Source: Schistocephalus solidus (Eukaryota > Platyhelminthes > Cestoda > Diphyllobothriidea > Diphyllobothriidae). From it: DNA of 64,000 bases. Both the position numbers and the translations under genes were made by a program. Numbering within the stretch: position 1 is the stretch's first letter; each line of letters starts with the position of its first letter. Below the pieces are notes generated by a model that had not been told where the DNA came from, ran no database searches, and worked only from the letters and a program-made list of their open reading frames with translations. Shown one piece after another: positions 9,541 through 20,459 of this stretch. The DNA lies in assembly GCA_017591395.1 (NCBI GenBank), contig WEDG01000270.1:1-64000 (forward strand), written 5' to 3'.

Positions 9541-10190
9541 AATAGTTATAGAGAAATTTGACAATAGAATAGTCATCTTTATATAAACAAAATGATGCGT
9601 TTATAATGGCGCCTTACGATTGTATTAAAATTTATTAGTCAGTTACTGGCCTGTGAACATGTGACCTGATGAAATATTATATTCCTGTGCCGTCCCTATC
9701 GGCGCAATCAAGCGAAAATCTGTTTGTCTTGGTCAAACGCATCTAAGACAGAAAAACGAAAGAAAAACTGCCAATTCTCGTGAAATGGTGTTGGAATATA
9801 CAGTCGCACGTTAGGCTGCTTCATGACGGCCATACTTTACGTTACGCGTTGCACCTTCTCCATCCAGATCCCGCTAAAAGTGACTTTAGTTCAGACGAAC
9901 AATCCTGTCAACCCTGCTGGGCGTTACATAGCCTCTTTCGGAATTGCAGCACTGTCCCCATTGCTCTTTGGGTCAGCAGTCTGTGCTCCTCTTCATCCCA
10001 CCGCTACCACCAATGTAAAATCCCGCCTTGCCTTTTCTTCCTTAGAGGGATTATTTTAAACAAGTATTTTATTTTGAGTGCACAGAGGGCATTAAAAAAA
10101 CAAATTTAACGTTGAGTTAAAATGATGACAATGTAGACGATAGTGGTCTCTGTGAGCACCTAGATATACAACGACCAGGATGGAATTCTG
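9541..10190. other. No recognised feature
   Basis: A 109-aa frame at 9780-10109 and a second one overlapping it show no known motif and unlikely composition. No repeat match was found by eye. Possibly unique DNA or a very old repeat. Confidence 0.3.
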
Positions 10191-11297
10191 AGGATTGTAA
10201 GAAACAAACGAAACAAAGGTGAGTTTAACCATTCATTTCAATATGAGTTGGATTATTTGTTTAACGGGTGGGTTATGGAGATATTGTTCTTCATGTGGAA
10301 CACAACAAAGGTAAGCGTACTTTGCAGATGTTCTTCTAAATTCCGGATGATCCTTTCTCTGAGTCTTGGAGAAAGCTGCTCGGAAAGGATGAGAAAAAAG
10401 GTTAATTGAGTCAATGTTAAGGTACATGGGCAGCTTTCGCTTGAAAATGATAGACTTTTGACAAACTAATGCCGATTGGAAGGTTATTCCAAAGAAAGCT
10501 ATAGCCGAAAGCAAAAAATAGAGAGCGTTTAGATGTGGGGGACACGGGAGGTTATACAATCAGTGAAGAATTCGGTTGTTTGTACGGGCGCCTATCGGAA
10601 GTAAGGGCTGCAATCGGGGGACGATTTGAACTTCTATTAAGGCGGAAAACGAGAAAGAAGCCAGTTTCCAGTCTCCGAGCACATCTTAATTTTAGGTTTA
10701 TTAGGTGATCTCTATTTCCGTGGGAAGTATTTCGAAGAGTCCGATGAAAGAGTTTTCTTGTAAAATAAATTCGTAAATTTTAAATTTTAGAATGGCTAGA
10801 CTCGTTCACCAAACCAAAGGGTGAGCAGCAATATACAAGAATGGGAACGAAAAATATTCGATCAAGTCTTAATTTAATTTAAAGAAGGTACAAATTGTAA
10901 AAAATAAGACCCCACTTAGACCTTTTTCCGATCAAATAGGTAAGACGTACTGAAGCCAATAAGGGGAACGCAAAGTCCTAAAGCTTCCAGTTTAATAATG
11001 AGTCACCCAAGGGACCCTTTATCGAATGTGTTACTAAGACCGAAATAGATAATGACCACTGATAGATGATCATTAGGAAGAGAAGTTGGGTGGTTTAGAA
11101 AAGACGTATCTCATTGTTCACAAGACTGATCGGGTAAAAAACCATTATAAGAAGAAGTAAGAAGTTGATTGTTTAGGCAAAATCTGTAATTGTTATTGTC
11201 TTTAGTTTTTCAAGCAGTTTAGCAAGAGAGGGAGTGGTAAGAACACCAGGATAATTTTTAACATCAGAATGAGTGCTAGATTTAAAAATTGGTATAA
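10191..11297 (-). mobile_element. A2-family LINE, internally deleted RT and 3' end
   Basis: Minus-strand relative of A. From high to low coordinates it reads an early RT block ('IPIFKSS', 'PSLAKLLEKL'), the 'RSC' block and the start of the DLSKAF block. After a deletion of the RT core come 'IKLRLDRIFFVPIL' and a C-terminal frame (10559-10233) with 'FKRKLPMYLNIDSINLF'. The stretch 'LLAKLEA...DRKK' is still readable near 10990-10920. An F element is inserted at 11297, and the missing upstream A2 sequence reappears at 16871. Confidence 0.7.
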
Positions 11298-11356
11298 TGA
11301 ATTAATTAATAGGTTTATTGATTTGGCACTGCTTGGCGCCGTCAAATCCTTAGAAC

Positions 11357-11473
11357 ACAGGAAAAAACCTAAAACAAACTCCTCTTTTCATTAAACACTT
11401 AAGCTTTGGTTTGTTTGTTTGCTTAAATAGCAGTGTTGAAAATGACGAGTTTGTTTTAAGTAAAAAAACCTGT
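11357..11473 (-). other. ENE-like U-rich hairpin (F family, minus)
   Basis: On the RNA strand: outer stem ACAGG/CCTGT, facing U7 and U6 tracts, then an 11-bp perfect inner stem AAAACAAACTC/GAGTTTGTTTT. It is the same as the plus-strand F copy at 49691-49807. Confidence 0.55.
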
Positions 11474-12732
11474 TTTTCCAAGGTTCAGAAATAGCAAAAA
11501 TGATGTTAAAAACAGCTATACAGAATGAAGATGAATGCATCAGGGAAATAATGTTTAGAGTCAAGACTAGTCTGTTATTGACGTTCGAGGGTATTCATTC
11601 ATTTGACAGAGGTAGAAACGTCTGCGGTCGATTCGAAGGGATAGGTACTTCCAATCAGATGCGAGCGCAGTCGATTCCAGTGTGGGTCTGCCGATTAATT
11701 ACTTAGTTGACTGAGTGCTAAAAAGGTGAAAATAGATTAGGAGCACGAAGAGTTCAACGGTAAGAAACTTTCAATGCAGTCATACAGTCTTCATATTTGT
11801 ATTATACATCATAGTGTTGATTATGTTTGATCTAGCTGTATGAAACCGCTAGTACCATTCGTTTCATAAAGCTATATCAAAAACCTAGACGTGCGGCTCA
11901 TTGCACATTCGAATGACATATGAGCATAAATGATGTTAAAAATGGAAAAACATACTACTAACAGACAGAGATAAAAATAATAAGTTTTGCAAGTTAGTTT
12001 TTAAAAAGCAAATTGTTTACTAATCATAAAATTATACATAAAAATAAAGACGCTATCCAAAAACATTTTAAAATGTAAAGTTATCATAATTTTTAAAATA
12101 GTTTTAAAGATAGAGCTGCTTTTAGATAATGGATATATAAATCATTAAATTGAGAGCCCTTGTGCCTAGCCAGAAGATAAGTATTTATGAGTCTTGTAGG
12201 TCACTAACCACCACTTATAGCTTGCCCATAACCAGAGGGTGTGCAACACATAACCAGATGATAAGATTCTTAATCTCTGTGTGCATTGCAGGTCGTCGTA
12301 GGTGGTTTATAAAAAGGACATGAAATAACTAATCGTGGAGATTCTGGCCTCGAGTATCCGGTTCTAGTGAATGGCCATCATCGCACGCGAGCACGTTTGA
12401 TTTTCAGCTTGACTCTAGGCGCAGATAACACAGCTCATCGGGAGAACTCAGGATTGAATCAGCTATCGCCAACAGTAACTGCCGCGTCAGAGCCCTTTCG
12501 GCCCGAATTCTATGTTGAAGAACTGAGTTGAAAATGCCCTATCTTATTCAAAAATAGATGTGTGCTATTATTTAACATATATTGTTTGATTTTATTTTTA
12601 AATTCCTCGTATGGTTCGACTATTTCTAATAGAATTTGGCAGGGCATTCCATATTGTCGCGCATCTTATGGAATAGAAGTTGGATCGTTGGGCCTTTTTG
12701 AATTTCCTGAATTTTTATAATATTTCGAATTT

Positions 12733-14254
12733 CTAGTGTCTCGGGGACCGTTTTGATTTGTTAGTAAAATTCATTCCCGAGAATATCTTGGTCCCTGTGT
12801 GATTTTGAATAGAAAAAGTGAGACCATTTTTGAGTCTTCTGATCCAGACGGGTTGAAGACCATATCTATCGTATAGTTCCATGTGTATTATTTGAGAGGC
12901 ATCACATTTCTGATAAGGATCTGGTAAAAAGCATCTTTGAATGGCTTCTAGTTTCTTTCGGCCATCCGACGGGCATAATGCCAAAAGAAAATTGAGCAGT
13001 AATCCAAGAGAGGTAAAACGTACATTTTTATATAGTCTTGTCTTTAGGGCAGGTGAGGAGAAATTTTACAAATGAATCCGCATAGTCTAGTGGCTTTTGG
13101 TGATATTTGTTTAACGTGGGGGATAAATCAAGAGTATTTGTATAGCTAAGACCTAAGTCTTTTATTGATGTTGTCTCGGTTATTTCTTGATTATTGAAAA
13201 ATATGGGAGGAAGTTTTTTGGTGAACCAAATATCAGGAGATGACATTTACTTGGAGAGAATGGCATTTGCCATAGAGTACTCCATTCGCTTAGTTTTTAA
13301 GATCATTTTCAATCGTTCTATGCATACCGGCTACTGTATGCTGGTTATATGCATATGCAAGTTTTAATTCGTCCGCATATAAAAACGTTTTAGCTGACGT
13401 TGATATAGAGGATAAGTCGTGAATGCATATAAGAAATAGGAGGGGACCTAGGATAGTCCCCCGAAGTACTCCACTACTAATATGAGATGATTCTGAGACT
13501 AAGTTTCGAATTTTTACTACCTGATATCGGTTTTGAAGGTAAGATTTTAGAAAGTCAAGAAGGGGAGACCTAATCCCATGACTTTTAGCTTCACTAGAAG
13601 CCTTTGATGGGGTATCTTTATCGAACGCTTTTAGGTCAAAGTATATCGTAGCCACCGTGTTTCCGTCATCTCTGTTACTTGAAACGAATTCAAGGAAGGT
13701 GAGATGGCAGGACTGACATGACTTTTTAGGTAAGAAAGCGTGTTGAGAGGAAGGTATGAGGTTAGCGTTTGTTAGATAGTTAAGCATTTGTTTGGAAATT
13801 ATTTTTTTCTAGTATTTTTGCTATTACCGCTGTTCGGTGAACAACCACGATAGCTTTGTGTATCAGATCGGTTCCCTGCTTTTAAAGATTGGTGTAATGC
13901 TTGAGTATTTCCATATTTCTGGATACATACTATACGATTGGAGTAAGGAGAATAGACTAGACAGCAGTATTGGAGCATATATCATATGCTTCAGCATGCA
14001 AGGTGGGATTTTATCCGTCCCATAAGAGGTGGATATAGAAAGTTGTCTGATAGCTTTTTGACGGTTTCTTCGCTAAAACAGATCTCATTGAAGGTAAATG
14101 TTGTCATTTCGTTGGTGGGTATCGGCTCCTCCTCAACTGAATAGTTGGCTGAGAAGTACTTATTGAATAAATTTGCTATTTGGTTATCGTCCGTTATTAC
14201 TTGTCCTGCGTCATAAATCATGAGTTGGGGACCTGGTTTTCGAATAGTGTTCAT
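12733..14254 (-). pseudogene. F-family reverse transcriptase
   Basis: Frames in order: 14254-13991 (pre-RT, ends near 'LSDNF'), a shifted stretch with 'ITPIFKSREPI' near 13880-13860, 13787-13290 with 'QHAFLPKKSCQSCHLTFLEF', 'VATIYFDLKAFDKD' and 'GVLRGTILGPLLFLICIHD', then 'FLYADELKLAY' where YADD has become YADE. The region 13246-13028 ('IKDLGLSYTNTLDLSP') and 12984-12733 give the C-terminal part. The protein would copy LINE RNA at the nicked target. The aspartate change in the catalytic box and three shifts show it is dead. Confidence 0.75.
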
Positions 14255-14299
14255 TTGCTTCCGAAAGATCTGGGCTGTTTTTCGAGGACTCTATTGCCC

Positions 14300-15525
14300 G
14301 GCGTTCCGCTGCTATGTTTTTATTTGCTTCCATTTTTCAACTAGATCATGAATTTCCCTAATTCGTCTGAGTGTGGATAAATAACTAACTGAGGGATCAT
14401 GAAGTTGTTTTTAATTTTTAGTCTCTTAGAAAGGAAGTTTGAATTTTGACCTATATGGGGATTTCTCATCTATTAAGGTATCTCGAATTATAAAAAGAGT
14501 AGAGTATAAAAGGTTAACAGCTTCCGTCGCGGATGTCGTTAGAAGATATGAACTCCAGTCTAGTGACCTTACATATTTGTTCATAGTCAATGTCGAGTTT
14601 TTGGATTTATGTTAATGTAACTAGAATCTGATGTTACATTTATGTTTAGAGGAGCATTGTTATTATTGCCTTATGATCACTTTCAAAGGTTATACTGTCG
14701 TAATGCGTATAGGGGCCAGATATCATTTGTGAGAATAATATCTAGTATGTTGTTTCCTCGGGTCGGTTTTATTGATTATTTGTGTCCAGTTATGGAAGAA
14801 AAATTGATGAAAGCAGTTCATCGTGTCTGGTGGGGGCTGATAGTTTAGCCCAGTTTATTTCAGGACGGGTTTAGGATCGCCCTGCAATTATCTTATATTC
14901 AAATTGAATATTTGATAAAGTATCTATTAGATTGGTTAGGCCAGTGTCATCATTACTACATTCTGGAGGAGTGTATAGACATCCGATAAGCATATTTTTG
15001 TGCGATAGGGATTTTACTGTGGCAAAGCATGCTTCGCCAGGAAAAAGTTTCGTGTGAAACATCGAAACCACTTTGTTCAATGGTAGTTTTGATGTATATC
15101 ATACAGCCACCGCCTCGTTTTATTAATGCGGTCTTGTCGATAGAAATTGTAGTTTGGGGACAGATAGCGAAGCATTCGATGTTAATTCATTAACCCATGT
15201 TTCCGTTAAACAAATTATATCGGGAATATAGGCTTCAACGAATGTCTGGTTGTGGTATTTTATGTACTATCGATCTCGCATTAATAAGGGCGATACTTAG
15301 GATGTCGGATAGGGAAGAGCCCAGCTGTTGTGAAAAACTGATTTCTAAAACTGTTTTGATTTTGCGATGGGCTAATAGAAGGGAAGTGTGTAACTTTTTG
15401 GAAGGTATGGTGATGTGTATGGTGAGAGATGAGGGAATGGGTAAGAGTGTATGTGTTGAGAGGGTGGTGGGATTTGGAGTGCATGGGTTTAAGTGTATGG
15501 GTTGTGTGTAGGTGTTAGAGAGCAT
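14300..15525 (-). pseudogene. F-family endonuclease
   Basis: The frame at 15525-15235 ends with 'SIALINARSIVHK', the start of APE-type LINE endonucleases. After shifts, 15080-14871 gives 'LIGCLYTPPE' and 'YKIIAG', the strands before the catalytic aspartate. The rest, down to 14300, is too broken to read. The threonine/proline-rich lead (15525-15330) is low complexity and may be the ORF1/ORF2 junction. Confidence 0.6.
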
Positions 15526-15549
15526 GGGTTGTGGTAGAGGTTATGCCCC

Positions 15550-16788
15550 CATATGGGGGAAAGGATTTACTGGGCGGTTATTGTAGATACCCGTTATTGT
15601 CGGGAAGGTTTGCCGGCCTAGGTAACTGCTTTGGTTGCCATAAGTTGTTACTATGTTTGAACGGTTAGCATGCGTTGGTTTACTCCCATGCCATGCATTT
15701 GGATTTGAGGGAGTTGAGGTATTATTATAAGAGGTTATTCGTGTCTTATGAGAGTTTGGAGAAATTGGAGCACTTATATTACTTGGGCTGACATTTTTGG
15801 CTTTTTGGTAGTAACGGTGTGCTCAATAAAGCTTTTTGCATTGGAATACTAACTGGGAGACAGATTGGCTATCTTTGAGCTTGGAAGGGATTGACACGCA
15901 CGTTATAGGATTTGTATTATTTGCTAGGTCGACATTTTCTGTTACTAGTTGTTCAGTTGGTGGATTCGTAGTAACATTTATATTACTATCTAATATTGCG
16001 ACATGACTGGATCCAGAATTTGTGTCATCAAGCTGTTCCAGGAGGTTTTAGCATTTTGAGGTGCTCGTTTTGTTTGATTCTGACTCTCTCCCCAACTGCC
16101 GAAGCAGTTATTCGATTGGTATTATGAGTGTCAAAATAAAAATTAGATAAACTTGCCAAAGGTTTGGCTAAGGGAAACACTATGTTTATCATTTTGATTA
16201 AACTGGCTTGTACGCTTTGCATTATAGTTGGCAGCGCTGGAAGTGCCTGCTTGAGGTTCAACTGAGGAGAAAGTATGATTAACATCTGTTTTGAGCTGCG
16301 TGGCTTTGGTCTGAAGTTCACGTCTTTGCATAGGTGTGAGGTCTGGACCTATGAATGCTTTTCGAGTGAGCAGAGTTCGGTTTACTTCAGGGTTTTGTGA
16401 GAAATAGATCGGCTTCGGTTTGTGAATAGAAGGTCACTAACACTGGCTTATTTTTACTTCTTGAGTTAAGCCTTTTTGGTGGAAGCTATGCTGATGTTTA
16501 GACCACACGAGTGTATGAGTTGTTGGATTGATGGTGTGGGGTTAACCGTGTGGGGATATTTCTGATAATGACATTAAACTTGCGTTTGGACCTATCAGCG
16601 ACCTCTGAAGAGACTACGTGTATAATAGGTTCTATTTGTGGTACGCTTGTTAAGCTGGTCGCAAAACATTTTGGGTCTAATAGTGAGTTGAGCAACGTAA
16701 AAAGATGTTCATATTTGTCGATAAAGTTTTGCAGACGTAGGATTGCTGAGAGATCTAGTTTATCGATAGTTAATTTTGCGTCCGTCAT
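15550..16788 (-). pseudogene. F-family ORF1 protein
   Basis: The start ATG at 16788 lies about 80 bp inside the inferred 5' end. The frame 16788-16498 has an N-terminal leucine-rich segment and then 'KRKFNVIIRNIP', the first strand of an RNA-recognition fold. After a frame change, 16390-16143 has 'GPDLTPMQRREL', comparable to the C-terminal motif of C and D ORF1 ('FFQPDYSPAERLKRREL'). Beyond 16140 it is serine/asparagine rich. Role: RNA-binding chaperone by family. Confidence 0.6.
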
Positions 16789-16870
16789 ATTTCTGGTATA
16801 TGAATGCGTGAGGATTTAGACGTTTTGATGCCACAAATTGGGAGCTAGGGTACAGAAGTACACTTCTTAT

Positions 16871-17120
16871 AAATTAAGATTATAATTGAGTGATAAAAAA
16901 TAATAAATAATAATATAAGTTTTGCAATAATCAGGAAAAAGACCATTTTTAGATACATTGTGAAGAATTTGCCAAACAAAGGGAGAAATCTTGAATCCAA
17001 TAAGCCAGCTGATAGTTCACTTGAGGAAAAAGTTAAGAATGTAAAGTCTCTGTTCAGTTTCTTGAAGTCACTGTTGGACAGACGTTATGATTGTTTGAAA
17101 ATACAAAGGTAACCATATGA
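16871..17120 (-). pseudogene. A2-family LINE, RT N-terminal part (upstream of the F insertion)
   Basis: Minus-strand sequence readable as 'NGLFPDYCKTYII', the counterpart of 'NGFFPDYWKTSII' in the A copy near 43880. It abuts the F 5' end exactly where the A2 frame at 11297 is missing. Further upstream the match to A fades. Confidence 0.65.
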
Positions 17121-17455
17121 GGACTATTTTGACCCCGCTGACCAATAAGAGGACGCATATCATCAAACAGACCTAGAAAAGGCTACTAGCCAGCACACAA
17201 AGGCCCTTCATTTTATAAAAGTCTTGAAGCTTCCTTAGCACGCAGAAATTCGCACGTGACTACCTATTCAACTAGATCAAAGTCAAAGCGCGCAGCTCGT
17301 GTTTGAAAGCTAAGGGAAAATTCTAATTTTAACAGGATTTTCTCGTGACCTGCTTTAATTATTAGCTGATTTTTCGATAAGAGCTTGCATTTTCCACCCT
17401 ATAGATCATGCATATACCTGTGGTAGTCATCGTCATGTACAGGTGGAAATCCAGT
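17121..17455. other. No recognised feature
   Basis: No repeat family or coding signal seen by eye. It may hold very diverged A2 linker or unique DNA. Confidence 0.3.
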
Positions 17456-18373
17456 TCAGCTCAGTGTATTAGGGAAAAATAGGTCAATGCCTTTGAACTC
17501 CCTTTTGGTTCCAAGGTTGTTAAGAAAAATATTCGATGCATAAGGACAATGCAAACAGTAGTTTTACATAATTTCATGCAGAAACAAGCAGCCATCGGTT
17601 AATCAAAAAGATTATATATCAGCACCTACTCAGAGATTAAAAGTAGTATTGGCACGTGCAATTGTAGGTTAGAAAGAAACCGGTGAGTGAGAAGGTTGAC
17701 GTCGGTGGGCATATGCGATGAATTTGATATAATAAATTCCGTGAAAACGGTACTTAATTATAACAAATGGTATTATAACAATAATAATTAGATTCAAATG
17801 GTAAAAACAAAATAGTTCGGTTGGTATCATAGTGGGCACTGCTATTGCGATCTAGTTTCCGCTCAAAGGCCTACACGAAAGCAAACATAATGGCATAAAG
17901 AAACAGAGAATACTATGATTCGACCACACGGTGGGAGAAGAAGAACTTTTGTGTGTCCAGTCTGGCCCCAGTCACACGTTGTTTGAATGGATGAATTATC
18001 AAGTTCATGGTTGGTGCTAACTGAAAAAAACCCTTCAGGTACGAGGCAGCAGTCCTGACTACGCATGATACGGACTGCCTTATCAGGTCACCTCGTGTCT
18101 GCCTGTAACTCAAGGGAAAGAGATCAAGATTAAATAACCGTGTTTCATAGAGCAATGAGTACAGGCCAGTTACAAGTTTGGTTGCACGACCTTGAACCTT
18201 TTCTAGGATGCTGAGGTCCTTAGCGGTCCAGGGTCTCTAACCTTGGAGACAGAACTCCAGTTGCGGTCGCACAACGGTTCAAAAGACTTCAGCGAAGCAG
18301 TCTTTATCAAAGACAGAATAAGCCCGCTTGACAAGGTACAGTAGAGACATCACAGACTTGGCTACCTTTGAGC

Positions 18374-18375
<2 letters not shown>
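17456..18375 (-). mobile_element. G-family LINE, 3' end and RT C-terminal part
   Basis: A group-1 LINE on the minus strand. Its 3' end near 17470 has the GGG...AAAGGC...CCC hairpin seen in C and D. The frame 18155-17913 has '[14 protein letters not shown]', the C-terminal RT block of group 1. At about 18370 the frame is cut by an H insertion and continues at 18956. Confidence 0.7.
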
Positions 18376-18420
<45 letters not shown>

Positions 18421-18433
18421 TAATAATAATAAT
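18376..18433. repeat. (AAT)n tract, tail of the minus-strand H insertion
   Basis: A run of AAT units with one AAC. It lies at the 3' end of an H-family copy. The plus H copy ends in a shorter ATT tract at 28632-28646, so this is a LINE tail that expanded rather than an independent microsatellite. Confidence 0.8.
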
Positions 18434-18955
18434 AGTTGTATTTAATGCCGGTTTACAGGCATTGTCCGATTAAATATTCAGTGGGTATCAGGCTGGCAGT
18501 GAAAAAAATTTCTTAATTAATATCATTATAAGTGTTTTTCCTATCTTTATGTTATTCAGGAGAAAAACTGCCGCCTGTAAGGATGATAGCAGTTCAGATC
18601 AGAGAAGGGCTAACACAATTGCAGTCTGTTTGCAGTCTCTCTGTCTTTGCTAGAAACCAAGATTATGCCCCAAGCAAGAGTGCATCCATGTACGGTTACT
18701 CACTGTCTGCCGAAGAAATCAACGGTTGCAGGCTGCAGGGATGGTGCCGTATCCCTCAAGGTAATACCTGGGATCGGGTTCAGATGCCGCGCACTCCGTC
18801 GAACCGGAAAACAGATTCTACCGTGTTGGCGCCCAGAATTCTTGGAAACTGTTTTGAATGCAGCAAGGGTGTAAGCGAGGTCATGATCCACATTCCAAAA
18901 TCCTATGCGTCCACTTCTTGCAGTGGTATACCATTCAATCATTAATCCATGGGGT
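18434..18955 (-). mobile_element. H-family LINE 3' end (minus)
   Basis: A 5'-truncated copy: RT C-terminal tail and 3' UTR. It matches 28200-28648 on the plus strand ('KNSGR' / 'CFPVRRSARHLN' frames correspond). It ends with the hairpin AATGCC-loop-GGCATT (18444-18463) before the AAT tail. It sits inside the G-family RT. Its coding tail is close to E, so H and E are sister families. Confidence 0.75.
18495..18572 (-). other. ENE-like hairpin, partly decayed (H family)
   Basis: RNA strand: GGCAG/CTGCC-type outer arms (18568-18572 and 18494-18499), a five-U tract and a facing seven-U tract. The inner stem is no longer paired. The plus H copy at 28501-28573 has kept the inner stem but lost one U-tract. 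Confidence 0.35.
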
Positions 18956-19304
18956 TAGGAGTGCTGGGACTGCCAAATATTAGGATAATGAATTTTTTCT
19001 CATTGAATGGCAAAAGCCAGTCCCTCTAGCATTGTTGAAATCCGTTAAGGTTCGTCTGCAAATGGTCTATTTCAGCTGCAGTTTGGATGACGTTCCATAG
19101 CTTAATATCATAGGCAAACCTGATGACATCCCAATCCAGTCCACTGACGCAGTCGTTGATGTACATACTTAACAGAGTAGGGCCAAGAACGGGGCCTGGG
19201 GAACACCACTTTCGCCTGCAATCTCCTCCGACTGCAGGTCGAGGACATGGACAGTTTGCGAACGGCCAAATAGGAAGCTTTGGATCTATTTAAAAAGGAA
19301 GCTG
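18956..19304 (-). pseudogene. G-family RT core
   Basis: Continues the G element after the H insertion. It matches C at 39990-40180, the block around 'GVPQGSVLGPILF' and the FADD box. Frames are broken. AAGCTG at 19299-19304 is the left copy of the TSD made by the E insertion. Confidence 0.65.
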
Positions 19305-19338
19305 TATCTATGTTAGGCAACCACTTACATTTTTTCCA

Positions 19339-19791
19339 TTGGACTTTTGCCAATTTAGCGCGGTAGAGGAGAGCTGTTGGCTCCGAGTAGTCCTAAAAGA
19401 TAACTACTCTTTACTCGTTGGTAGTGTCTATCGCCCACCCAATGCCAGCGAGGATTACGATCTTTGTCTCTCGCTGGCATTTCCCGCTGCAGCTGACTTA
19501 AATCTGAAGTACTGCTTGATTGCAGGTGACTTCAATCTTCCTGAAGTTCACTGGTTTCCAACTTCCGGTCCTGCAAAGTTCGAAGACCTACTTGAGGCCA
19601 TAGATATAGGCATGTGGGACCAGGTAGTTGATTTTCCTACCCGAGGATCAAACATACTTGATCTTATTTTTTGTAGAGGTTGTCAGCCATCGTCAGTGTC
19701 ACCTTTAGATCCACTTGGGAATTCTGATCATACTATTGTTCTTTCTACACTAGAACTAGAGGCTGCTGAAACTTTTTTTCCAAAAATATAG
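19339..19791 (+). pseudogene. E-family endonuclease (C-terminal part)
   Basis: A 150-aa open frame. Motifs in order: 'LLVGSVYRPPNASED' (about 33-47), 'YCLIAGDFNLPEVHW' (about 69-83) with the catalytic D and N, 'SNILDLIFCRG' (about 106-116) and 'LGNSDHTIV' (about 126-134) with the catalytic SDH. All visible catalytic residues are intact; only the N-terminal part is absent because of 5' truncation. A TAG stop at 19789-19791 separates it from the linker frame 19819-20430, so the polyprotein is broken. Confidence 0.8.
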
Positions 19792-19818
19792 CTTTTTCGT
19801 GATTTCAGATCAGCAAAT

Positions 19819-20430
19819 ATGAGGGAATTGCTAGCACACCTAAATTCCCACGACTGGACTAACTTCTTTGTATGTTCGGATGTGAATGTTTGTACTGATA
19901 CTTTTTACAAAGTTCTAGGTCCACTCATTTCTCGTTTTGTTCCCCGTAAGAAAATAATTCATGTCAAGGATGAAGTCTACCTCCCTTTATCATTCTGCCG
20001 TGGACTGCGTAGACTCTCCCGTCGTTTTCATCTACAAAACGACACCTCCGTCCTGCCCTTGATCCAGAAAATCTTTGAAGAGGCTAAGAGGCTGTCTAAT
20101 CAAAAACGACAAGCCGATGAGGTTACCTTTGCCGAAAACCCTTCGTTAAATGTTGCGAAGCTCTTTTCGAGCACAGTAAAAGCGCATAGAAAAACGCAGC
20201 ACCCCGTACTTCGAGATGCCTTAGGAAACCCAATAGCTGACGCTAAGTTGACTGCTAATAGCTTCAATACTTTCGTGTCTAGAACGTTTAGTGAACATAC
20301 TGTCGCCCCCTTTCCTAACATCCGGATTTGGACCGGTAACGTCCTCGAAACCATAACTTTTACTCTCTGGGACGTGACCGTAGCGTTTTCGTCAATCTTA
20401 CAGTCCAGGACCAGATGGCGTCCCGGTTAG
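19819..20430 (+). pseudogene. E-family linker between endonuclease and RT
   Basis: A 203-aa frame, basic in its middle ('KRLSNQKRQADE'), typical of the spacer in CR1/Jockey-like ORF2. Its end shifts frame before the RT 'GPDG' block: 'SRTRWRPG' here is the shifted reading of that block at about 20405-20428. Confidence 0.65.
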
Positions 20431-20459
20431 CGTTCTAAAGGCGGATGCAAACGATATAT

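Larger units (their letters stand above)
11298..16870 (-). mobile_element. F-family LINE, nearly full length but degenerate
   Basis: A 5.6-kb minus-strand element. Layout from its 5' end: about 80-bp leader, ORF1 (16788 down to about 15550), endonuclease (about 15525-14300), RT (14254-12733), and a long 3' UTR ending at 11298 with an AATAAACC-type end. A second copy with the same 3' UTR lies at 48194-49857. Its flanks rejoin an A2 reading frame at an RT block ('KTYII' on one side, 'IPIFKSS' on the other), which fixes both ends within a few bases. Many stops and shifts; not active. Confidence 0.8.

Noticed and set aside
9780..10109. A 109-aa frame, cysteine- and histidine-rich, considered as a possible zinc protein.
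   Set aside because: Cys/His spacing fits no known finger, no repeat or splice context, and an overlapping frame of similar length exists.
15281..15511. Frames on both strands through the T/P-rich (plus: G/T-rich) stretch.
   Set aside because: Low-complexity sequence inside the F element; only the minus reading continues into the endonuclease start.
18376..18433. Independent microsatellite expansion as a stand-alone feature of interest.
   Set aside because: It is the tail of the H insertion; the other H copy ends in the same unit.
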